From Paroedura picta (taxonomy: Eukaryota > Chordata > Lepidosauria > Squamata > Gekkonidae): 64,000 nucleotides of DNA. Made by a program: the position numbers and the translations under genes. The notes under the pieces were generated by a model. The model worked only from the letters and a program-made list of their open reading frames with translations, searched no databases and was not told the origin of the DNA. Below are positions 1 to 11,000 of the stretch, in pieces (the stretch's first letter is position 1; each line of letters begins with the position of its first letter). The DNA lies in the NCBI RefSeq assembly GCF_049243985.1, contig NC_135374.1, forward strand, positions 67,571,434 to 67,635,433, written 5' to 3'.

Positions 1-325
1 CAATCCCCAACCTGTGGGCCATGGACCACATGTGGTCCTTCGACTAATTGGAGGTGGGCCCCAAAGGACGCCTTCTCCCCCCCCCCCGGCTCTTTACTTC
101 ATCCCCCCCCCCAGTCTTTTACAACACACTTCATTGTTGTGGTGTGTCTGTATCTTATTTTGAAGGGATGTTTAAACATTACCATAGCGATCAGAGAGCG
201 TTAGGGCAGTGGTTGAGAGTAGAGGAGTAAACTACCCCCCCCCCCCCCACCGGGCCTCAGTAAAAGGCGTTGAGTGGTCCCCAGCATTTAGTGGTCCCCG
301 GTGATAAAAAGGTTGGGGACCACTG
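1..325. mobile_element. hAT-type MITE, left end cut by or near the window edge
   Basis: The right end GGTTGGGGACCACTG at 311-325 is the reverse complement of the CAGTGGTCCCCAACC end seen in three other copies here. The left side starts with CCCCAACCTGTGGGCC. The inside has long C runs near 80-110 and 235-250. Confidence 0.7.
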
Positions 326-827
326 CCATAAGCAATACAGAGAGAGAATTAGTAGATGGAAGACAGTGCAGTCAATTTTGGAATATACAAATACTAATCT
401 TTTGTAAAAATGCTGTCCTGGACTTCCTATTATAATACAATTCGAAGTACCTTATAAAACAGCTTCCTATTTTGCACATGTTGTGGAATGACTGAAGAGC
501 AGGAGACTTCCTGACCTTTGGCAGGCTGTTCCACAAGATGGGAGCAACAATAGACATGTACAGGTAGTTGCTGATCTTATCCATTTGCTGAGTAGCACCC
601 TCAAACGAGCAAAGTTATCATAGTAGCACACATCAGGAAAGTTGATCCTGCAAGTATGTGGTTCCAAAGTCATTAAGGTGTTTGAAAGTAATAACCCAGA
701 ACCTTGAACTGAGCATGGTGGTAACTTATTGGTGTCCATGAAGTAACTGCAGAATAGGTGACATATGGAATTTTTCATTTTTCTTCCTAAAACATTGTGA
801 ACTGCTGTTGATTTTTTATTGTTACAG
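326..827. other. DYNLT3 intron 1, no recognised feature
   Basis: No exon, repeat family or RNA gene was recognised here. The 138-codon open frame on the - strand at 467-883 overlaps the DYNLT3 exon in the wrong direction and looks like chance. Confidence 0.4.
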
Positions 828-869
828 ATGACTTTCAACACTGAGGAAGCCCACACTATTGTAAAAGAT
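828..869 (+). CDS. DYNLT3: DYNLT3 exon 2
   Basis: This 42-bp exon follows acceptor TTACAG and precedes donor GTAAGT. It reads [14 protein letters not shown], 14 codons, as in human VGFNAEEAHNIVKE. Both ends are phase 0. The leading ATG is internal to the protein and is not the start codon. Confidence 0.92.
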
Positions 870-3800
870 GTAAGTTTAAACATTTGTAATATATTTAATC
901 TGCTTTTGTGATTAGTGCTCTGTTTTCTCTATTTATCTAATAACATTAGGGAAAGATGGGCATCCTTGGAAGACATGTTCAATATATTTATAGGAAATTC
1001 TGAATATTGGATATCTAGGATTTTGTACATAGCCAAGACGTTTGGCATCAGTTACCTCTAGTCTTAACCAGCAGTCAACATTCTGTACTTAGTTGGTTTC
1101 ATTCTGCTCAGGAGAATTTATAGTATACACTGGGGCTGTAATCTTGCTTTGTGGAAAGCTGTATAAATCTTGTCAAAGCCAAACAGTGTGTATGATTGCA
1201 GCCTAAATTGTCCTATAGGAATTGCTGCAAATCATAATGTTGCACTGTCAGATTCTGAATATTCAGACTCTGAGTAGTGAATGGTAAACGTAGAAGCAGT
1301 TATCAGGATTTTTTCCTGTTTGATGCTGACAAACTCCTCCGCTCCAACCCCAGTTGTGATGACCAGCCCACTAATTGTGTCTCATGAAAAGGAGGACTAC
1401 GAGGAGGAGAAAGAACATGGACAAAATTGAGAGGGTTCTGAGGAGAGCGCCAAGGATGATCTGGGGCATGGGAACCAAACCTTATAACTTGGAAGGGTGA
1501 GAGACTTGGAAATGTTTAGCCTGGAGAAGAAGAGGTTCAGAGGGGACATAATTGCTGTCTTTAAGTATTTTAAAGGTTGTCACTTACAGGAGGGCAGGGA
1601 GGGATTCCTGTTGGCAGCAGAGGAAAGGACCTGCAAATTATATGCAGAACAGTACTGGCTAGATAGCAGGTTTTGTTAGCGGTTGCTGGACAAATCCCTT
1701 GGATCGCTGGTTAACTGGTGAGCTGTCCTTAATCACAACTTCTCCTTTACGTGGTATCATGATGATTCTGTTTCTACCCATTTTTCCTGTTGAGGTGTAT
1801 AGAAAGTATACAATGTTCTAAGACTTATCCCAGTGAATTGTGGTTCTAAGTTTAACATCTGCAGCTTGAGATAAGAGTCAAAAAAGAAACGATCTGTAGC
1901 ATTTGAGTTACTTTGCAGATTATTATTGGAGTGAATTAAAGCTATAAATTGATTCATTTGTGCATTATTATTTTCCCCATATCCAGTGCATAGAAGGTGT
2001 TCTGGGCAAGGCAGATTACAATCATGACAAAGTTAATGATTGGACTGCAACTATAGTAGAACAGTCTCTAACACATCTGGTAAAACTGGGGAAGACATAT
2101 AAGTACATTGGTAAGTATAAGCATATATATGCAGAGTTTATATTGTTTCTGGCTAAATCTGAATGATTTTAAGGTCCACTTCTGGAGATTTAAAAAAACC
2201 TGCAGATAATAAACAAGGTTCTATGCATTTTCTTCTGCACCCTAGAACAGTGGTCCCCAACCTTTTTATCACCGGGGACCGGTCAATGCTTGACAATTTT
2301 ACTGAGGCCCAGGGGGGTAGTCTTTTGCCGAGGGACATCACCGCCACCTGAGCCCCTGCTCCACTTGCTTTCCCACCAGCACCCCTGACTTCCCGCCGCC
2401 CGCTGGGGGGCACTGCCAGCGGCACGCCGAGGGGGAGCCCAAGCCATGGCGGCCGCTGGAGAGCACCAAAGGTGAGCCGGCAGCAGAGTGGCACGGCAGC
2501 TCACCAGGCAGTAGCCGGGGAGGAGGACGAGGAGGATGAGGAGGAGCTGCGGCCCAGTACTGACTGATCCACGGACCGGTCCCGGTCTCCAGGCCAGGGG
2601 TTTGGGACCACTGCCCTAGAGCACTGAAGATTCTTTTGATCTGTTCTTTTATGAACTTTTATTGTAATAAAAGTAGGTAAATGTTGGGTTGAGATCTAAG
2701 AGAGCATGGATTGAATCTAGCAATCTTTTTCACTGAATATTGCCCAATTCCTGTCCTCACTACTGCTGTGGTCATATGCCACATGTCTTTTGTACATTCA
2801 GGTTCCATGACCCCAAACACAGTATTTTTGAGTGGCAAAACAAGACTTCATTTCTTTTCACAAGCAAAAAAGCTGGTTGGATAATACCCTGGGATCCACA
2901 TTTTAGATCTCCTTATATGTAGTGTTTTTCAGTAGTTACAGACAAATAATCTGCACCAAAAGATTAACTAGACATTTTCAGTAGACTCTGTATAAACCTA
3001 GAATCTCAGGCTTTCTAAAGAGAACATTCCACTTCCTTAAAAGAAGGAAAAATTCTTCTTTTTCCCTGAAAAAGCAGGACTTGATAGTAGAGCAAGGGTC
3101 CCCAACCTTTTGGAGCCTGTATGTGCTTTTCAACTCTTGACACATTGTGAAGGGTTCAGCCACAAAATGGCCACCACAGCTTACCTTCAGTAGAGATTCT
3201 CATTGTATTTGCAGCTTTTGCCAAAGCAATACTTTTAAAAATCTGCATAACCAATCATATCTCCAGTGGCCAGACAGAAACCTTGTTGGAAAAAGTCCCA
3301 CCTAGCCACTCCCATTTACTGCAAACACTTTGTGAGTACTGCGAGAGGTATCAATGGGCACCATGATGAAGACCCCTGTGGTAGAGTATCTGCATGGCAT
3401 ATAGAAAGTCCCAGGGTGAGTCCCCAAAATCTCCATTTAAAAGGTGATGAGCGATGTGAAAGACAGAAACCTAATGCTAGTCCGAGTAGGCAGTACTGAC
3501 AGAGATGGACCAAGACAGTCTAAGGCAGCTTCATGTGTCTTCAAAAAGAAAGCTTAAGAGATTTAGCTAACACTTAACACACATACTGCCATAGTATAAA
3601 TGAAGCTTGTCATACTCTCTCATTCCTTTACAGTCTGTTCGATACCATAAAACATCCATGGGGAATAAATGCTGGTCTAAATAATTTATCTCTATTTTGC
3701 TTTATTAAGGTGCTTTCCATACAAAGGGGCATGTATGGTTTCCTTATTGCAGTTGTTGATTACAGCATAGTGGTAAAAGGGCTTCCATGTGGCCGGTTTC

Positions 3801-4991
3801 CCTGCATTGTCTCTGCTTAGTTGCCTGCGTAGGGGCCATTCCACTGCCCCACCAGGGACTTTTAAAAGATTTCTTTTTAATCAACAGGTGACAAGTAATA
3901 ATAATTATTGATTGTGGCCAGGACTAAGATCTAGCCCCCCACCTCAGGCTGCGCTGTACCATTTTGCAACCTCCCTCAGGGATAGACTGTGGGAAGAGGG
4001 ACATTGTTTAGCCATCTTATTGCTGGAGCTTTGTGTTTAATGAGGTAGGGGTTTTTACTGGGTTTTATGTAAAAATCAGTCAATAAAATTATTAATATTA
4101 TATAGTGCTACCATCCTGTGCCATCCACCCTATATCTCTTAGGAAGGTTGTTTGCAGGTTGAGGCCAGAATTAGTAGTATTTAGCTTTTTGAAAACCAAG
4201 GGGGAAGGGTCATTACTGCATGTTTGGCATTCTGGAGAAGGCAGAGAAGAATAATGATGATAATAACCATGTTCTATAAATTTCAAGCTTTTTATAAAAA
4301 TTAAATTGGTAGCCCCTTTTTTAAAATACACTGGTTTAAGGCATATCTCCATAATAAAACTGCTTTAATAAAATGAAATTTGGAAATTCAGAGAACCTAA
4401 TAAACAGATTGCCATAATGCTGATTTTTTAAAAATTCCTCTGGTGGCTGGAAGAAATGGCTACAGTAGGGGATGGGAGCAAGAGAAAGAAGATGTGGATA
4501 TTTCCTAAAACATCGGAGCAAGTTTGAGAAAGATTACAGAAAAGACAAGGTAGATCTGGAAGCTGCATGGAAGCACTGCAAGGCTATGAGGAAGCAGGAA
4601 ATTAAATTCACTTCCTATTATCATAGAATTATAGAGTCGTAAGTTACATCCAGGGACATCTAGTCCAACCTCTTGTGGAATTCAGGAAATTCACTGCATT
4701 ATCGAAACCTGGCCAACCATCCCACATGGAACTGACCTAACAAATCCAGTAATGTTATTTTTTCCTTCAGTAACATGTGCTGTAATGCAGAAGTGTGGAG
4801 CTGGTTTGCACACAGCAAGCTCATGTTTTTGGGATACCACAACTGATGGTAAGTGCTACCTCCCAGCTATGTTTTGCCTTTTGATTTATGTAATTGTTGA
4901 AGGAGTTAGATCAAATGGGTAGCTCCTTAGTCTGTTGATAGCAGTAAAAAATAGCAGCTGAAGGACTAACAAAATTTGAGGCAGGGTATTG

Positions 4992-5029
<38 letters not shown>

Positions 5030-8000
5030 AAGATAGAAATAAGACAAATAGTATAAGTTGTTAATACAAAGAACAATAAAATATAATCTTCATTTGTTAC
5101 ACTTAAACCCCCTCCATTAAGTGTCCCCTTTTAGTTAAGATTCAGCTTACATAGGAAATCTTAAGACCCCACATTAACTACACAATGGTATGAACTTTTG
5201 CCCAAAATTTATAAACTTTTTCACATTTCCACCACATTTGAAAAAAGAAACCTACTTTATCACCACATTTCCAACATTTGTTAACATAGTTTTTTGCAAT
5301 TTTAGCAATCACTTTTGGTGTCACATACCACCTATAAAACATTTTATACTTAACACAGTCAAAGAGCCTTCCTGACAGATATTCAACACCATATTTTCAG
5401 GCTTGAATTAAGTACTTAACATTGAACATTTCTGGTAGAACAGTATGAACTTTGGCCCTATAACAATACACTAATAAAGAAAAAAAGGTGGGGGAAGCCC
5501 ACTTTATCATGACATTTCCAGCACTTACAATTATATTGCTTTAAAAGTGTACAGAAGAAGAATAAAGAAAAGATTTCAAACATCTTGTTCCCCCTTCGTT
5601 TTGCTTCTCCTTTCCCTTCCCCAATCTTTTTAAGGGGGTCTCATATCGAGGCTTACTGCACCTTGTTGTTCCTGTAGACTTATGTTCTGTCCAGTTAGAC
5701 TTTGGCGTAGAAAGTGCAGTTGTTCCCGCAGAATATTCACCGATGAATCTTGAGGCAATTGCACCCCCTGGACTCCGATCCGAAATGTATCAGTACAATT
5801 TTTTTCCTGAGAAGCTCCTTTAAATCGATTACTTTCAAAACAGATCCATATATCTTTTAGTCGATTCTTGTGTACTGTTGCTTTGAAATACCTGTATGCC
5901 TTTTTAAAGATGGTGTCCTTATCTGGGAAGTCATGTTTTCTGTGAGGCTCCGACATCCCCTTTTCCATCTCCAAAATTTCAGATTTCTCTTCTGCTGATG
6001 ATTTCCAACCTTGTTTAGTGCTGTCATCAACCACTGTTATTGGTCGATCAGTCCTGTTAAAAACTTCTTCCTTGCCATCTTGGATCTCCTTGAAAATATT
6101 CTTAGCTGTAAAAGCTATTGCTAGTTAATCTAAGTCCTTCTACTTAAGAAAATGAGCCCGCCCCAAATCGAGGTGGCTACTCAGGCAGAGAGAGGGGGAG
6201 GGAAAGAGAGAGGCGAAAAGCAGATTTATTACTTGCTGTTGTTTATAGAAGCGTTGATTAATGGCTTTTGTTGAGGCTGCCAGATGCTGTGCTCCACCCA
6301 GTCCACCGCATTCACTTGCAGTAAATAAATCGTAGAAGAGTGTTGGAGCGGTTTCTTTTAAGAGAGAAAGAAAGAAAAATAGTCCAAGAAAGAATATGGA
6401 GGTCGTCCTCTTGTCCTGAAACGCTGACAGCCTGTAATCCGGGGAGATAAACTTCCTAAAGGATTGGAGACGGCCCCAAGAGTTCACTAGAACTTCCTGG
6501 GTAGAAAAAGTGAGGTGGGGTTTGCGTACCCCTCCTCTTTTCTGCCAATTGCTTCCACAATTGACCCCTGTCAGGCTCCAGTGATTGCACTGCAATCCCC
6601 TCAGGACGACATCTTTAGCCACCGGTATTGAAAGGGTTTTTGACATGGTATTTAAATAATATAATTTGTATCATCTGGAATTAGAATAGTTAGATCCTAA
6701 CAAATCCTTTGTGTTAATGAAAAGCAGCAACAAAAGAATGCTAAGTGGGAAGCAGCCTGCTGCTTTTCCACTAGAGATGTACACAAACTGGCTCAGAGTC
6801 TTTGAACAGTTGTTTGGGGACGGCAGCTTTCCTAAACATTCACTCTACTTTTGTCCAGTTCGGCTGTTCAGTACCATTTAAACCTTACAGCTGAGTGGCT
6901 CAGGGTCCACAGCTGAACTGTTAGGTTTAAGTTTCATTCCCTCCTCACTTCAAAATGGGGAGGAAGCCAAACAGACGGGCAATTCCCTAACCCCTTTCCA
7001 GGATAAAGGGGGAACCAAACTCACTGGACCGGCTCGGTTTGGGCAGGGGCCTTTTGGCTTGGTTCAGGGTTTCTTAGATTCATGCCTATCCCTATTTCCC
7101 ACCTCCAAAATGCCTGCTGCCTCGCAAAAAAAAAAAAGATATGGCTCTGCATATTATTTTGCTAAGGGGAGATACACAGCTTGCAATGAAGGGTTTGAGT
7201 GAGCAAAAGAAGACTGTCAAAGAAGGGGTTCAGTTGTCCGTTCTCCCAAAGTTCATCCATTCAAGATACCATCTTCTCATAGTGGCTTTTAGCAAGAAAA
7301 AAATCTTTGAGGGAAAGCTCCATGCAGTTGCATGTAATGTTGTTTGGCCCTTAGTGCCAGAATATGGTTAAAAGGCAGGGCAGTGCACCTGCCTGCTCTG
7401 CGAAATACATGAATCCCTTGTCACTTGGATTTTTTTTTTTCATTTTAAGGCCTAGATTTAGAAGTAGTTACAATTTTTACCTTACCATTTGCAGTCCAAC
7501 TGTCTTCCAATTACAAGGAGACTGATTTAAAGATAAAGCAAGGCAAAGTGAATTATTAACAGTATAGATTTTTAAGCAAAAATTGTTTTACTTAGTTATT
7601 AGCTTATCACATTTTTTTCTGAATGTGCATATTGCTCTGTTCAATTAAGCCTTTTTGTTTTTTGTACACATATTTAGAGAGTGCATTTATAAGTCAGGCA
7701 GTATCACATGTATAAGTCACTCTCCGCTCTTGATGGAGTCCAATTAGCAACTTTAGTGATTGTCAAGAGTAAGAGTGTGACACTAGATGCCTTGGAGGAC
7801 CAGATCACAAATGTTGTCCGCCAGGCTTTCTTTCATCTTCACCAAGAACGGCAACTAGAAGAAGAAGAAGAGTTGGTTCTTATATGCCGCTTTTTTCTAC
7901 CCGAAGGAGGCTCAAAGCGGCTTACAGTCGCCTTCCCATTCCTCTCCCCACAACAGACACCCTGTGGGGCTGAGAGAGCCCTGATATCACTGCACGGTCA

Positions 8001-11000
8001 GAACAGCTTTATCAGTGCCGTGGCGAGCCCAAGGTCACCCAGCTGGCTGCAAGTGGGGGAGCGCAGAATCGAACCCGGCATGCCAGATTAGAAGTCCGCA
8101 CTCCTAACCACTACACCAAACTGGCTCTCTAGTGCCCTGACTGTCAACACCTGACATAGCAACCGTGATCCATGTAACATTTACCTCCAGGCTAGATTAC
8201 TGAAACTCATTCTATGCAGGACTACCCTTAAAGTTGATCTGGAAACTTCAACTGGTCCAGAATGCAGCTACAGGGATCCTTAGTGGAGAGCCCATATACA
8301 ACCTGCCCTCTCCAGCTGCACTGGCTCCAGGTTGACTACTGAATCAGATCCAGGGCTCTTATTCTTACCTTTATATTTGTTATTTATGTATTAGTAAATT
8401 TGTATATTGCCAGCTCCTGGACCAGCAGTAGCGGTTCACAACAAGATAAAAACCTAAGATGCTCTCTCACTGATAAAATACAATACAAAATACAATCCAG
8501 TTATCCCAGTTTAAATAACAAGATGGCAGGCATAACAGTCCCTAACTAGGCCCATATTGCTCATCTTTTCCGTTCCCAGCAGTATCAGTCTCTGTTATAA
8601 AGCTGGGGTGGTCCCTGGGGGATCCAGATGTGAAAAGGGCAGGGGCGGAACCAATCTTATTAGCCCAGTGATCAGCCCGGCCTCAACCAAAAACCTGGCA
8701 GAAGAGTTCCGTCTTGCAGGCCCTGCGGAACCCAGAGAGCTCCAACAGGGCCCTCAGCTCTTCCAGGAGCAAATTCCATCAGGTGGGGGCCAGGAGTGAA
8801 AAGGCCCTGGTTGAGGCCAGGCATGCTTCCCAGGGACCCGGGATCCTCAACAGATTCATACCCACAGAACGTTATGTCCTGTAGGAGGCATAAGGAGATA
8901 AGCGGTCCCATAGGTTAATGAAAACAGTCATGTTCATCTGTTCAGTGTAACTCTATATGAAGCAAAAAGTAATTGGTTAGCCCATTTCCTTTTCAGTTAC
9001 CAACCTGGCCTTACTAGTAAGCAATATCAGAATTTATTTCACTTCATTTTGGGAACATGCCAGGGAAAAGGGAAATGAATTCATTATCAGAAAACACTAA
9101 GATACTTGGTGTATATGAGCTGGCCACAATTGTTAAAGAGTTTTAAATGTGATAAACTAATAGTAAACACATGCAAGTTCTATAACTGTTAAATATTTAC
9201 ATTAATATTGACCTAGTTTCCTCCTCCATCCAAGTAAAAGAGAAGAATAATTATCAGTTAAGCAAATATCCTTGGTGTTATATGTGCAGTATAATTTTGT
9301 CCTGACATTTGGGCATTATGGGAAGAAAATGTAATCCTAAATAGCAGTAAGCCTCAATAGCAGTAAGTCCAATGAGGTTTATTCTCAAGTAAATAAGTGT
9401 AAAGATTGCAGCCCTAGTGGGAATAATAAAAGTAGCAACACCCAGGCTCTCACGGGTATGTGGGACATATATCTGCTCCAGAGCTTTTTAATACTCCGGA
9501 AGATAGAGACAGAGTTCAACGAGATCTGAACACAATGGAAAAATGGGCAAATGAGAACAAGATGCAATTTAATAAAGATAAGTGTAAAGTTCTGCATCTG
9601 GGTCAGAAAAATGAAAAGCATGCCTACTGGATGGGGGATACGCTTCTAGGTAGCACTGTGTGTGAACGAGACCTTGGGGTACTTGTGGATTGTAAACTAA
9701 ACATGAGCAGGCAGTGTGATGCAGCGGTAAAAAAGGCAAATGCCATTTTGGGCTGTATCAACAGAGGCATCACATCAAAATCACAAGATGTCATAGTCCC
9801 ATTGTATACGGCACTGGTCAGACCACACCTGGAGTACTGTGTGCAGTTCTGGAGGCCTCACTTCAAGAAGGACATCGATAAAATTGAAAGGGTACAGAGG
9901 AGAGCGACGAAGATGATCTGGGGCCAAGGGACCAAGCCCTATGAAGATAGGTTGAGGGACTTGGGAATGTTCAGCCTGGAGAAAAGGAGGTTGAGAGGGG
10001 ACATGATAGCCCTCTTTAAGTATTTGAAAGGTTGTCACTTGGAGGAGGGCAGGATGCTGTTTCTGCTGGCTGCAGAGGAAAGGACACGCAGTAATGGGTT
10101 TAAACTTCAAGTACAACGATATAGGCTAGATATCAGGAAAAAGTTTTTCTCAGTCAGAGTCGTTCAGCAGTGGAATAGGCTGCCTAAGGAGGTGGTGAGT
10201 GCCCCCTCACTGGAAGTCTTCAAGCAAAGGTTGGATACACACTTTTCTTGGATGCTTTAGGATGCTTAGGGCTAATCCTGCGTTGAGCAGGGGGTTGGAC
10301 TAGATGGCCTGTATGGCCCCTTCCAACTCTATGATTCTATGATTCTATGAATCCATCCTTCCTCCCCCCTCCCCCTCACACACAAATACATGCACACAAA
10401 CCTCTTCCTTCCCCACTTCCTCCTCCCCTCCCTCTCCTTCCCTCTTCCTTCCCCAGCCTACTTCCTGGCCCCTCCCCCCCAAATATACACACACACACAC
10501 AGAGTCCCCCCCTTCCCTCTTCTCACAGGAGGACCCCAGCCTCCTCTGACCTGGAAGGCAGCACCTGGGCCTCTGCTGATGCATGGCCTGTGTGCCGGTC
10601 TCTGGAGGCCTGGAGGGCAGCCACCACACCCCTGGGATCTGCGTGGCCTCTTTCCTGGCCCCCAGAGATCTCCCCAGCACCCAGACTCCCTGCTCCCTTC
10701 CCCCCTCTCCTCAACTTTGTGGTGACACTGGCCTTCCTGGCTTCCACATTGCCTCATGATGTCCCCTGGCCAGGTGGGGTGGCACTGGCCTGTCCAGCCA
10801 CCATGCTGCCCCCTGACTTTCCAGGCCTCCCCGGACAGCACAGCAGTGGCCTGGCCACCTCCCACAATTACTTACACTGCCCCAGCCGGCTGCCTGCCAC
10901 AACGCCCCACAGAGCTGCTCCAGCCTTTTCTGGTGTGCTCCCTGGGGCGGGGCTATGGACATCATGTCTGTACCCATTTCCGTCCCAGGGGCTATGCCAG

